Positions 37,769 to 47,542 of a DNA stretch of 64,000 nucleotides are shown here, piece by piece; position 1 is the stretch's first letter, and each line of letters begins with the position of its first letter. The DNA lies in the NCBI RefSeq assembly GCF_028890485.2, contig NZ_JARCHV010000001.1, forward strand, positions 434,001-498,000, written 5' to 3'. Position numbers and translations under genes: made by a program. Below the pieces are notes generated by a model, which did not search any database, had not been told where the DNA came from, and saw only the letters and a list, made by a program, of their open reading frames with translations. Origin of the DNA: Planococcus sp. SK3692. GTDB lineage: Bacteria; Bacillota; Bacilli; Bacillales_A; Planococcaceae.

Positions 37769-37974
37769 TGTGTAAAATAATCGCAGCAGTTGTATGTGCG
37801 GGTTTGCCCATTTTGTTCCTTGTGCAGAAAAGCGTAATGCTTTCATCTGCCCAGAGGTGTATCGCGTAACTCTTGGCTGCTGAGCGAAGGTACATGAAAA
37901 CAAAATGGCTTACAGCATGAATACATCTGGTTTTTATTTTACTCTAAAAACCAAATCAGAGGAGGAGACTCATT
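37769..37974 (+). promoter_or_regulatory. Long rpsD leader, candidate S4 autoregulatory region
   Basis: About 206 bases lie between the predicted transcription start and rpsD, with no ORF of its own. B. subtilis rpsD is repressed by S4 binding its long leader, so an equivalent site is expected here. Several short complementary segments are visible, but I could not assign a structure. No terminator is evident within it, consistent with translational control. Confidence 0.5.
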
Positions 37975-38577
37975 ATGTCTCGTTATACAGGTCCAGCATG
38001 GAAACTGTCACGTCGCCTTGGAATTTCTTTGAGCGGCACAGGTAAAGAACTCGAAAAACGCCCTTACGCACCAGGTCAACACGGTGCTAACCAACGCCGT
38101 AAAGTTTCTGAATACGGTTTGCAATTGCAAGAAAAACAAAAATTACGCTTCATGTACGGAGTTAACGAACGCCAGTTCAAAACAATGTTCAACAAAGCTG
38201 GTAAAATGGAAGGCAAACACGGCGAGAACTTCATGATCTTGCTTGAAACACGCCTTGACAACGTCGTTTACCGCCTCGGCCTTGCGCGCACTCGCCGCCA
38301 AGCTCGCCAATTGGTAAACCACGGCCACATCCTTGTTGATGGCAAACGCGTAGACATCCCGTCTTACGGCGTAAAACCAGGACAGACTATCGCTTTCCGC
38401 GAAAAGTCCAACAACCTTGATGTTGTCAACGAAGCGATCGAAGTAAACAGCTTCGTTCCAGAATACGTTTCAATCGACGCTGACAAAAAAGAAGGCACAT
38501 TCGTCCGTCTCCCAGAGCGCAGCGAATTGTCTGCTGAAATCAACGAACAATTGATCGTTGAGTTCTACTCACGTTAA
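37975..38577 (+). CDS. rpsD: 30S ribosomal protein S4
   Basis: A 200-residue S4, a primary 16S rRNA-binding protein that nucleates 30S assembly. [24 protein letters not shown] at the N-terminus, S4 RNA-binding domain (~90-155) with [34 protein letters not shown]. Zinc cysteines are absent (zinc-independent form). The ATG at 37975 follows GAGGAGGAG. Codon use is strongly biased to preferred codons compared with neighbours, as expected for high expression. Single gene with its own promoter and terminator. Confidence 0.97.
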   Translation: MSRYTGPAWKLSRRLGISLSGTGKELEKRPYAPGQHGANQRRKVSEYGLQLQEKQKLRFMYGVNERQFKTMFNKAGKMEGKHGENFMILLETRLDNVVYRLGLARTRRQARQLVNHGHILVDGKRVDIPSYGVKPGQTIAFREKSNNLDVVNEAIEVNSFVPEYVSIDADKKEGTFVRLPERSELSAEINEQLIVEFYSR

Positions 38578-38589
38578 TCGATTGACCAA

Positions 38590-38619
38590 AACCCTCCAGG
38601 TCCGCCTGGAGGGTTTTTT
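38590..38619 (+). terminator. Terminator after rpsD
   Basis: A perfect 11-bp stem (38590-38600 with 38605-38615), 4-base loop and a run of T. Confidence 0.93.
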
Positions 38620-38741
38620 CTATGGCGATTATTTCGCGAACATCTTTCCATCCTTCGGTTTAAAAGATGCCAGGTTCCCTGCATTCGTCGATTCCTCTCA
38701 CAGGCTATGCTACACTGTAGCCATATAAAGGAGGCGTCTTT

Positions 38742-39554
38742 ATGCGAATCGTATCCATTTGCCCAAGCAATACCGAATTGCTCGCTTTTTTGAAAGCCGA
38801 CCATTTGCTGGTCGGTGTCGATGATTATTCCGACTGGCCAAAAAGCATTGAGGGGCTTCCCCGTCTCGGACCAGACTTGTCTATCCGCATGGATGAAGTC
38901 GAAGCCCTTGCACCAGACCTTGTATTGGCATCGCTCAGCGTGCCCGGCATGGAGAAAAATATTGAAGAGCTCGAAAAACGCAAGATTCCGCATCTTATCC
39001 TGGACCCACAATCGCTCGCGGATATCCGAAGTGACCTGGAGACAGTCGCCGAAGCCATCCATTTCGATAGCTCGCACGTGCTCGAGGAATATGACGCCGC
39101 CATCGCCGAACTGAAAAAACGCGGAGATAGTGCCACTTCCTCCCCGGCCCTGTACTGGGAATGGTGGCCAAAACCCGTATTCACTCCAGGAGGCATCAAC
39201 TGGCTCAGTGAAATCAGCCGGCTGGTCGGCGCCCACAATTGTTTCGAAGATGAGGAAACTGCGAACATCCAAACAGACTGGGAAGCCGTGAGAGAACGCG
39301 AGCCAGATTTCATTTTGCTCGCTTGGGTCGGCATTATGACATCGAAAGTCAAACCGGAACTTGTATTGAAACGACCGGACTGGCAATCGATGAAAGCGAT
39401 CGAACAGATCCATGTCATGGAAGAAGCTTTGTTTTGCCGGCCATCCCCAAGGTTGATTGAAGGGGCCATCAAGCTCGGCAAACTGGTTCACCCACAAGCA
39501 TTCGAGGATTTTCCGCTCCCTTCCTTCATTAAAGAAAAGCAATCGCATGTATAA
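38742..39554 (+). CDS. Orphan BtuF/FepB-like binding protein without signal peptide
   Basis: A 270-residue protein with the type III periplasmic-binding fold of vitamin B12/siderophore carriers: VSICPSNTELLAFLKADHLLVGVDDYSDWP, LGPDLSIRMDEVEALAPDLVLAS, and YWEWWPKPVFTPGGINWLSEISRLVGAHNCF. It starts directly with the fold, with no signal peptide or lipobox, so it should stay in the cytoplasm. No permease or ATPase gene is adjacent. The ATG at 38742 follows AAAGGAGG. A cytosolic cobalamin- or metal-chelate-binding role is possible, but the ligand is unknown. Confidence 0.85.
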   Translation: MRIVSICPSNTELLAFLKADHLLVGVDDYSDWPKSIEGLPRLGPDLSIRMDEVEALAPDLVLASLSVPGMEKNIEELEKRKIPHLILDPQSLADIRSDLETVAEAIHFDSSHVLEEYDAAIAELKKRGDSATSSPALYWEWWPKPVFTPGGINWLSEISRLVGAHNCFEDEETANIQTDWEAVREREPDFILLAWVGIMTSKVKPELVLKRPDWQSMKAIEQIHVMEEALFCRPSPRLIEGAIKLGKLVHPQAFEDFPLPSFIKEKQSHV

Positions 39555-39565
39555 TGCAAGACCAC

Positions 39566-39601
39566 AAAACCCCACGCCGCTTAACAGCGCCGCGGGGTTT
39601 T
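39566..39601. terminator. Bidirectional terminator after the BtuF-like gene
   Basis: Outer arms AAAACCCC (39566-39573) and GGGGTTTT (39594-39601) with a GC-rich inner hairpin. It serves this gene and the convergent YflT-type gene. Confidence 0.75.
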
Positions 39602-39617
39602 ATTGGTCTATCCAAAC

Positions 39618-40166
39618 TTATAGCTGGTCGCGCCCCGGCTCGGCACTACCACGTATATTCGTTGAGCGTTCCGTGCCGATCAACGGATCTTCATTGTCGG
39701 TGAACCGGTCCGTATTATTGCGGTCGGACTGGTTCGTTTCATCGTCTTCCAACAAGATGAGAATCCGTCCTTCCTTGAACTGGGCTTCGTAGCTTTTGGC
39801 TTCTTCTTCTGGAACGCCGAGCCCGATCAATGCACCAGCTATTCCGCCGACGCCCGCTCCGGCTGCCGCTCCTGCAAGACCTGCTGCGATTGGCCCGGCT
39901 GCTACGATCGGTCCAATGCCTGGGATTGCCAGCGCGCCGAGGCCGGCCAAAATGCCGCCGAGACCGCCGAGCGCGCCGCCTGTAGCCGCACCAGCTGCTG
40001 CGCCTTCGCCAGCTTGCGTCCCGGTTTCTTCGGTTATATGCTCCACGTCTCTTTTATCTTTGCTAAGAACCGAAATGTCTTCGTCGCGATAGCCTTGCCG
40101 CTGAAGATCCTCGATGACTTCCACCGCTTCCATTTCTGTTCCGTATGATCCGACAACTCGTGACAT
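39618..40166 (-). CDS. YflT-type general stress protein with glycine-zipper domain
   Basis: A 182-residue protein. The N-terminal ~50 residues match the YflT/general stress protein 17M domain (VVGSYGTEMEAVEVIEDLQRQGYRDEDISVLSKDK). Residues ~55-118 are almost only Gly, Ala, Ile, Leu and Pro, in G-x3-G patterns that suggest two packed hydrophobic hairpins. The last ~45 residues are Asp/Asn/Arg-rich. The ATG at 40166 has GGAGG at 9 bases; an ATG three codons upstream abuts that site and is unlikely. A sigma-B-type promoter lies upstream. Molecular role unknown. Confidence 0.85.
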   Translation of the reverse strand: MSRVVGSYGTEMEAVEVIEDLQRQGYRDEDISVLSKDKRDVEHITEETGTQAGEGAAAGAATGGALGGLGGILAGLGALAIPGIGPIVAAGPIAAGLAGAAAGAGVGGIAGALIGLGVPEEEAKSYEAQFKEGRILILLEDDETNQSDRNNTDRFTDNEDPLIGTERSTNIRGSAEPGRDQL

Positions 40167-40219
40167 ATTGTTCATCCTCCTTTTAATGGCTTAAAGTCAC
40201 CACGTATCTAGTGATTGTC

Positions 40220-40244
40220 TTTCCCCGTCAAAGAGGCAATAAAC
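40220..40244 (-). promoter_or_regulatory. Sigma-B-type promoter of the YflT-type gene
   Basis: On the minus strand, GTTTAT (40244-40239), a 13-base spacer and GGGAAA (40225-40220), against the sigma-B consensus GTTTAA-N12-15-GGGWAW. One mismatch. Confidence 0.65.
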
Positions 40245-40256
40245 CTGTGCCTGCAC

Positions 40257-40286
40257 GCAAAAAGCTGCTTGCGGATGCAAGCAGCT
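40257..40286 (-). terminator. Terminator after tyrS
   Basis: A perfect 10-bp stem (40263-40272 with 40277-40286), 4-base loop, then TTTTTG on the minus strand. It lies 8 bases after the tyrS stop. Confidence 0.88.
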
Positions 40287-40293
40287 CTTGTGA

Positions 40294-41583
<1,290 letters not shown>

Positions 41584-41602
41584 TCACTTGATTGCCGGGA
41601 CA

Positions 41603-41833
41603 CAAAAAAAAAGCCCCTGCATGAAATTCATGCAGGGACGCATATGCGCGGTACCACCCAGCTTGAAGGACGCATCCTCCCACTCGAATGTGCCAGACGG
41701 GGCACTTCCGCAAACTCCAGGCCTGTAATTCGACGCATGCATTTTGGCCGGTTCGCAGCTTCCACCGGCTCTCTGATTTCAAAATCGCATGCCCTACTGT
41801 GGGCCGTTCTCCGTTTGATTATAAAGCTTCTAT
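41603..41833 (-). promoter_or_regulatory. T-box leader (tyrosine) of tyrS
   Basis: On the minus strand the leader has a stem I with GAGAGCCGGTGGAAGCTG-type distal loop, a specifier segment GAATTACAGG with the Tyr codon TAC at 41727-41725, and the universal antiterminator box GGGTGGTACCGCG at 41659-41647. The competing terminator follows: arms 41615-41625 and 41627-41637 and a run of nine T at 41612-41604. Uncharged tRNA-Tyr would stabilise the antiterminator. Confidence 0.95.
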
Positions 41834-41839
41834 TTATGT

Positions 41840-41867
41840 AGTGTACTCGAATCCTAAAGATTGTCAA
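41840..41867 (-). promoter_or_regulatory. tyrS promoter
   Basis: On the minus strand, TTGACA (41867-41862), a 16-base spacer and TACACT (41845-41840), about 7 bases before the T-box leader. It is divergent from the PBP promoter next to it. Confidence 0.75.
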
Positions 41868-41893
41868 TATCTTTCGTTTCAATTATCGGATTA

Positions 41894-41902
41894 TGCTATA
41901 AT
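41894..41902 (+). promoter_or_regulatory. Extended -10 promoter of the class A PBP gene
   Basis: TGCTATAAT, a perfect extended -10 (TGnTATAAT); the -35 region is weak. Start would be near 41909, giving a leader of about 20 bases with AGGAGGGGG inside it. Confidence 0.7.
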
Positions 41903-41929
41903 GAAAAAGATTTTTAGGAGGGGGATAAT

Positions 41930-44900
41930 GTGCAAGATAAATTTAGAAGATGGTTAGTGAAGGCAGAAGAAACAACCGATAGATGGACTTCCCATAAGTG
42001 GTTTAGGCGTTTTAAAATCACCACGGGCGTCATTTGGAATTTGGCAATCATTTTAGCTATTATACTGGTGGCAGGCGGCGTGTTTGCCGCATCGGCAGGA
42101 GCCGGCTATTTCGCTTCGTTAGTGGACGAGGAACAGCTTCGGACAGAAGATGAAATGCTGTCGGACATCTATAGCTACGAAGAAACCTCCCAATTGTATT
42201 TTGCCGATAATACGTATCTCGGCAAATTGCAAACCGATCTTGACCGCGAAGAAACGACTTTGGAAGATGTCTCTGATATTGCCATCGACGCAGTGCTGGC
42301 GACGGAAGATGAGTATTTCTTCGAACACGAAGGGATTGTCCCGAAAGCAATCATGCGCGGCTTGTTCCAGGATGTCTCCAATTCGGACAGCCAATCGGGC
42401 GGATCGACATTGACACAGCAATTGATCAAAAACCAGATTTTGACAAACGAAGTGTCTTATGAACGCAAAGCAAAAGAAATCCTCTTGGCGATGCGCCTTG
42501 AGAAATTCATGAACAAAGAAGATATTATGGAAGCTTATTTGAATATCATTCCATATGGCCGAAATTCAGCGGGCACGAATATAGCCGGCATCGAGACAGC
42601 AGCAAAAGGCATATTCGATGTACCTGCAGGCGAATTGAACTTGCCGCAAGCCGCATTCATTGCCGGCATTCCGAAAGCGCCGTTCAGTTATACACCTTAT
42701 ACGAACACAGGTGATCTCAAGGAAGAAGCGGGTCTTGAGCCTGGTCTTAACCGAATGAAAACCGTGCTTTATCGCATGCTTGAAACAGGCTATATTACGG
42801 AGACAGAATACGATGAAGCAATGGCCTACGACATCAAGGCGGATTTCCGTGAAGGTGAAACCCGCTCATACGAGGATCATCCGTTTGTAACTGCAGAATT
42901 AGAAAAACGCGCCACCCGCATCATCATGGACGTCTTGGCGGAACAAAACGGCGTAGACCCTGAAAATCTCGAGCAAGACCAAAACTTGTACGAGGAATAT
43001 GCGATTCTAGCAGACCGCGCTGTGCGGTCGAACGGCTACCGCATCCATTCCAGCATCAATAAAGACTTATACGAAGCACAAGAAGAAACACAGAAAGCCT
43101 ATCAAGGATACGGTACGACCCTATCCGAAGATTATGTCGATGAAGACGGCGAAACGAAAACCCGCCAGTTGCCAGTACAAGTCGGCAGTGTCACCTTAGA
43201 AAACGACACCGGCCGGATCTTGAGCTTTATCGGCGGGCGTGACCACGAAATCGAGAACTTGAACCACGCCACGCAAGCCTATCGCTCGATCGGATCGACG
43301 GTCAAGCCATTGCTCGTTTACGGCCCGGCTCTGGAAAATGGCGTGATCGGCGCCGGCAGTCCAGTGGTCGATGTGAAATTCACATTGAACGATAACGGCA
43401 ATCCTTATGAACCAACCAACTTCGTTCCGACGAGTGAACAAGGCATCATGCCTGCGCGTGATGCGCTCGCGCAATCGCAGAACCTTCCCGCTTTGCGTTT
43501 GTTTGCGCAAATGCGCGACGAAATGCCGATCCAGTATTTGATCGACAACGGCTTCTCGCGTGTAGATGAAGCCGACGGCGTCGTTTCTTCGGCACTTGGC
43601 GGCGGCATCGAAGGATCCGTTGAAGAAGTTGCCAACGCCTATGCCACATTAGCGAACGGCGGCAAGCATATGGAAACGACGATGATCGACAAAATTGAAG
43701 ATGCAGATGGCAATGTCATTTACGAACACGAAGCTGAAGCCAAAGACGTGTTCACGTCTCAAGCTTCTTATGTATTGACCGATATGCTGCGCGACGTCTT
43801 CAAGACAGACCGCGGAACAGCCAACCGTGCAAACGGCATGCTGAAGTTCAATGCAGATTTTGCAGGCAAGACCGGAACTACACAGGAAACACGTGACGTC
43901 TGGCTAGTCGGCTACAACCCGAACATCACGATGGGCGTGTGGCTCGGTTATGACAAAGAGCGCTATTCGCTTGATAATTTTAGAAACCAGAATTTGCAGC
44001 CTTCAGTTCGTGTCAACCAATTATGGGCGAACTTGATGAATACCACCTATGATGTCGCACCTGACGCTATCGGTTCAGGAGACAAATTCCAGGAACCAGA
44101 AGGCGTCGTCACTCGCTCATTCTGCGGAATTTCTGGATACGCACCGAATGATGCTTGTCAAAAAGCAGGCCTAGTCCGTTCCGACTTGTTTATCGCTGAT
44201 GCCATGACGCCAAAAGATGGCGATGACAGTTTGAGCAGCGGTTCGTATACAACCATTAATGGCAAACGCTATGCAGCTTTGTCGAGCACGCCAAGTGAAT
44301 TTGTATCAGGCGGCGGACTCGGCGTATCGGAAGAATATGTCGACCGCATGCTCGCTCCATTTGGCGGAGATGCCGGCAAACTATTCCCTGGCAACTCCAG
44401 GTTCAGCAATGTCGTTTCAGGCGCTCAATTCGATGCAGACAGTGCAGCCCCTGCACCGGTTGGAACATCGATCAATGGACGGACAATCACGTGGAGCGAT
44501 TCCGCATCCAACGATGTCGTTGGCTACCGTGTATTCCGCGGCGGCAGCAGAGTCTCATCTGTTTCCGAATCGAGCAGCAACTCCTATAGCGCATCTGGCC
44601 CTGGAACGTACACTGTCGTCGCAGTAGACATTACAGGCCGTCAATCGCCAGCGTCTAATAGCGTAACGATTGAAGCACCAAAACCGGAACCTGCTCCTGA
44701 ACCAGAAGCAGATCCTGCACCGGAACCGGAAAGAGAAGAAACTCCGGCGCCGGCGCAAGAAACAGAAAGACAGGAACCGGAAGAAGAGCCTGAAGAAGAA
44801 CCAGCTGAGGAAGAACCGGCTGAAGAAACTCCAGCTCCAGAAGAACCCGAAGAAGAACCGGAAGAAGAGGAAGAAGCACCACCTGAAGAACCGGAAGAAC

Positions 44901-44968
44901 CTGAACAACCAGAAGAGCCGTCAGAACCGGACACAGAAGCTCCGGATAGCGAAGAAGATGCAGCATAA
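41930..44968 (+). CDS. Class A penicillin-binding protein with FN3-like domain and acidic tail
   Basis: A 1012-residue bifunctional peptidoglycan synthase. Cytoplasmic basic N-terminus, membrane helix ~34-58, glycosyltransferase domain with catalytic Glu126 (ATEDEYFFEHEG) and GGSTLTQQLIKN (~158), transpeptidase with Ser456 (STVK), SQN (516-518) and KTGT (647-650). An FN3-like module covers ~848-915. The last ~97 residues are almost all Glu and Pro (EPEEEPEEEPAEEEPAEE and similar), highly negative outside the membrane. The start is a GTG at 41930; an ATG two bases earlier is out of frame and stops after nine codons. Divergent from tyrS. Confidence 0.93.
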   Translation: MQDKFRRWLVKAEETTDRWTSHKWFRRFKITTGVIWNLAIILAIILVAGGVFAASAGAGYFASLVDEEQLRTEDEMLSDIYSYEETSQLYFADNTYLGKLQTDLDREETTLEDVSDIAIDAVLATEDEYFFEHEGIVPKAIMRGLFQDVSNSDSQSGGSTLTQQLIKNQILTNEVSYERKAKEILLAMRLEKFMNKEDIMEAYLNIIPYGRNSAGTNIAGIETAAKGIFDVPAGELNLPQAAFIAGIPKAPFSYTPYTNTGDLKEEAGLEPGLNRMKTVLYRMLETGYITETEYDEAMAYDIKADFREGETRSYEDHPFVTAELEKRATRIIMDVLAEQNGVDPENLEQDQNLYEEYAILADRAVRSNGYRIHSSINKDLYEAQEETQKAYQGYGTTLSEDYVDEDGETKTRQLPVQVGSVTLENDTGRILSFIGGRDHEIENLNHATQAYRSIGSTVKPLLVYGPALENGVIGAGSPVVDVKFTLNDNGNPYEPTNFVPTSEQGIMPARDALAQSQNLPALRLFAQMRDEMPIQYLIDNGFSRVDEADGVVSSALGGGIEGSVEEVANAYATLANGGKHMETTMIDKIEDADGNVIYEHEAEAKDVFTSQASYVLTDMLRDVFKTDRGTANRANGMLKFNADFAGKTGTTQETRDVWLVGYNPNITMGVWLGYDKERYSLDNFRNQNLQPSVRVNQLWANLMNTTYDVAPDAIGSGDKFQEPEGVVTRSFCGISGYAPNDACQKAGLVRSDLFIADAMTPKDGDDSLSSGSYTTINGKRYAALSSTPSEFVSGGGLGVSEEYVDRMLAPFGGDAGKLFPGNSRFSNVVSGAQFDADSAAPAPVGTSINGRTITWSDSASNDVVGYRVFRGGSRVSSVSESSSNSYSASGPGTYTVVAVDITGRQSPASNSVTIEAPKPEPAPEPEADPAPEPEREETPAPAQETERQEPEEEPEEEPAEEEPAEETPAPEEPEEEPEEEEEAPPEEPEEPEQPEEPSEPDTEAPDSEEDAA

Positions 44969-44970
44969 CG

Positions 44971-45000
44971 AAAGCCCCTCTGCTAATGCAGAGGGGCTTT
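44971..45000. terminator. Bidirectional terminator between PBP and acsA genes
   Basis: A perfect 13-bp stem (44971-44983 with 44988-45000), TAAT loop, T run continuing to about 45004 on the plus side and A run on the other. Confidence 0.93.
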
Positions 45001-45002
45001 TT

Positions 45003-46724
45003 TTAATCTTCCATTGTGGACAAATCGCCAGTCGGCAGATCCAATTCCCAAGCTTTCAGGACGCGACGCATGATTTTGCCGCTTCGCGTTTTCGGAAGCT
45101 TGTCTTTAAATTCGATTTCACGCGGCGCTGCGTGGGCGGCCAGTTCTTTCTTGACGAACTGCCGGATGTCCTCGATCAGTTCATCAGATGGCTCGTAGCC
45201 TTCTACAAGCGCGACGAACGCTTTGATGATTTCTCCTCGCACTGGGTCTGGTTTGCCGATGACACCCGCTTCAGCGACTGCCGGATGTTCGAGCAGTTTG
45301 CTTTCCACTTCAAATGGCCCAACACGCTCACCTGAAGTCATGATGACATCATCCACTCTTCCCTGGAACCAGAAGTATCCGTCTTCATCCATATAAGCCG
45401 AATCACCGGACACATACCATTCATCATTCAAGAAGTAGGAATCGTATTTTTGCGGGTTGTTCCAGATTTGGCGCATCATGGATGGCCAACCTTTTTTAAT
45501 CGCCAGGTTGCCCATTTGGTTGGCTGGCAATTCCTTGCCTTGGTCATCGACAATCGCCGCTTGAACGCCTGGGATCGGTTTACCCATCGAGCCTGGCTTG
45601 ATTGCCATCGATGGGTAATTGCAAATGACTTGTGCACCCGTTTCCGTCATCCACCATGTATCGTGAATCCGTTTATCGAAAACTTGCGCTCCCCATTTGA
45701 CGACTTCGGGGTTCAACGGTTCACCTACAGATAAAACGTGGCGCAATGTCGATAGATCGTATTCTTTCACCAATGCATCCCCTGCCCCCATCAACATACG
45801 GAATGCTGTCGGGGCGCTGTACCAGACAGTGACACCAAAATCTTCGATCGCCTGGTACCAAGCATCAGGAGAGAAGCGGCCGCCGAGAATAACAGTCGTG
45901 ACACCATTCAGCCACGGTGAGAACACGCCGTATGCCGTTCCCGTTACCCAACCCGGGTCAGCTGTGCACCAGTATATATCCTGCTCCTGGAAATCCAACA
46001 CCCATTTTCCTGTTTGGTATTGCTGCACCATCGCATATTGCGCATGCAAGACGCCTTTTGGTTTCCCAGTGGAACCGGATGTATAATGAAGAACCAATCC
46101 ATCTTCTTTTTCGAGCCATTCGACATCGAATTTATCAGAACAGGAATCGAGATGCTTAAGCACATCGACATGTCCCCCGCTCTCTTCTGCCCCTTCCGCT
46201 CCTACGAGGAAGATTGTCTTCAAGTTGGGAAGGCGGTCTTTCGGTATGCGCGGAAGCAATTCCGGCGTCGTGATGATCGCTTTAGCATCGCTGTCATCCA
46301 GACGGTCGTAGATTGCCCCTTCCATGAATGCTTCAAATAACGGCCCAACGATCAAGCCCATCTTCAATGCACCAAACATGAGGAAATACAGTTCAGGCGA
46401 GCGCGGCATGAAGATGAAGATGCGGTCTCCTTTTTCCAAGTCGGAATGCGATTTTAAAAGATTCGCCGCGCGGTTCGTCATGCGCTTCATCTCATAGAAT
46501 GTGTAGGTTTCATGACGATGCTGGTCTTTATAATAAAGAGCGACTTTGTTTTTGCGGTCCGATTCAGCATGGCGGTCAATCGCCTCATGGGCCATATTGA
46601 TTTTTCCGGTTTGAGACCAGCTGAACTCTTTTTCAACTTCCGACCAATCGAAACTCGCCGACTGCTCTTCGTAATTATGTAAGTAATGCTCCCCTGGTTT
46701 TGCTGGTAACGCTTCCACTTTCAC
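45003..46724 (-). CDS. acsA: Acetyl-CoA synthetase
   Basis: A 573-residue acetate-activating ANL enzyme, nearly the length of B. subtilis AcsA (572). P-loop LHYTSGSTGKPKGVLHAQ (~220), WWMTETGAQ, YVSGDSAYMDEDGYFWFQGRVDDVIMTSGERVGP, and the catalytic, acetylatable Lys in LPKTRSGKIMRRVLKAWEL. The GTG at 46724 (MKVEALP aligns with B. subtilis MNLKALP) follows GGGTGA; a GTG three codons upstream overlaps that site. The divergent acuABC genes encode the acetyltransferase and deacetylase that switch it off and on. A cre lies in its first codons. Confidence 0.96.
   Translation of the reverse strand: MKVEALPAKPGEHYLHNYEEQSASFDWSEVEKEFSWSQTGKINMAHEAIDRHAESDRKNKVALYYKDQHRHETYTFYEMKRMTNRAANLLKSHSDLEKGDRIFIFMPRSPELYFLMFGALKMGLIVGPLFEAFMEGAIYDRLDDSDAKAIITTPELLPRIPKDRLPNLKTIFLVGAEGAEESGGHVDVLKHLDSCSDKFDVEWLEKEDGLVLHYTSGSTGKPKGVLHAQYAMVQQYQTGKWVLDFQEQDIYWCTADPGWVTGTAYGVFSPWLNGVTTVILGGRFSPDAWYQAIEDFGVTVWYSAPTAFRMLMGAGDALVKEYDLSTLRHVLSVGEPLNPEVVKWGAQVFDKRIHDTWWMTETGAQVICNYPSMAIKPGSMGKPIPGVQAAIVDDQGKELPANQMGNLAIKKGWPSMMRQIWNNPQKYDSYFLNDEWYVSGDSAYMDEDGYFWFQGRVDDVIMTSGERVGPFEVESKLLEHPAVAEAGVIGKPDPVRGEIIKAFVALVEGYEPSDELIEDIRQFVKKELAAHAAPREIEFKDKLPKTRSGKIMRRVLKAWELDLPTGDLSTMED
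46704..46717. promoter_or_regulatory. cre site (CcpA operator) inside the start of acsA
   Basis: On the minus strand, TGGAAGCGTTACCA fits the cre consensus TGWAARCGYTWNCW with one mismatch. It covers codons 3-7 of acsA, where CcpA would act as a roadblock. CcpA repression of acsA is known in B. subtilis. Confidence 0.7.
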
Positions 46725-46890
46725 ATAAATCACCCTTTCCCTTTGGTTCTCTATATTCTACATCAACCTGGAAGGGAAATGCTAATAATTTTAATTCTTT
46801 AGAAAATACGGTGTATTTATCCAAGCAACTTTCTTTTCCTGATGGCCTTCATGTATAATGAAGCTAATTGCAACCACAGGCGGTGAAATG

Positions 46891-47523
46891 ATGGAACATA
46901 AGAAGACGTATAATGCGATGGAATTGAAAACGAAACACGGACGGCTCATTATTGAAGGACCGGTCCCATCAAAGGAATTGAAAGAGCTTGATTTTCACGA
47001 GGATTTGGTCGCTTTTCGCCCACCGGAACAGCAGCATAAAGCCATTACCGATATTGCGGATTTGCCGGAAGGCCGCATATTGATTGCCCGCGACCAAAAC
47101 ATGATTGTCGGATATGTTACATACCTTTATCCCGATCCACTCGAGCGCTGGTCTGAAGGAAAGATGGAAAATTTGATCGAGCTCGGCGCGATCGAAGTCA
47201 TTCCGAAATACCGAGGTGCTGGTGTCGGTAAAGCATTGCTGCAAGTATCGATGATGGATGATGCCTTTAACGATTTCATCGTCATCACAACCGAATATTA
47301 TTGGCATTGGGATTTAAAAGGGACAGGTCTTAACGTATGGGAATACCGAAAGATCATGGAGAAAATGATGCAAGCAGGCGGACTTGAATATTTCGCGACC
47401 GATGATCCGGAAATCAGCTCGCATCCAGCCAACACGTTGATGGCGCGCATCGGTTCTCGCGTCGATCCAGAATCGGTCCAGAAGTTCGACCAACTGCGTT
47501 TCATGAACCGCTATATGTACTGA
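46891..47523 (+). CDS. acuA: AcuA protein acetyltransferase of AcsA
   Basis: A 210-residue GNAT-family acetyltransferase, the same length as B. subtilis AcuA. The acetyl-CoA loop is IEVIPKYRGAGVGKALLQVSMM (~96-115); YVTYLYPDPLERWSEG and YYWHWDLKG are highly conserved family segments. It acetylates the catalytic Lys of AcsA and inactivates it. The start at 46891 (MEHKKTY) matches the family; an ATG 11 codons earlier overlaps the promoter TATAAT (46854-46859). It is divergent from acsA and first in acuABC. Confidence 0.95.
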   Translation: MEHKKTYNAMELKTKHGRLIIEGPVPSKELKELDFHEDLVAFRPPEQQHKAITDIADLPEGRILIARDQNMIVGYVTYLYPDPLERWSEGKMENLIELGAIEVIPKYRGAGVGKALLQVSMMDDAFNDFIVITTEYYWHWDLKGTGLNVWEYRKIMEKMMQAGGLEYFATDDPEISSHPANTLMARIGSRVDPESVQKFDQLRFMNRYMY

Positions 47524-47542
47524 TGACCAAAGGGGTGTTTGT

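Noticed and set aside
38574-39575. A 333-codon open frame on the minus strand opposite the BtuF-like gene
   Set aside because: It lacks a ribosome site and a recognisable family; the plus-strand gene has both.
44555-44966. Several minus-strand and out-of-frame open frames rich in Ser/Gly, Leu/Val or Phe/Arg opposite the PBP tail
   Set aside because: They are frame shadows of the repetitive GAA/CCA/GAG codons of the Glu/Pro tail.
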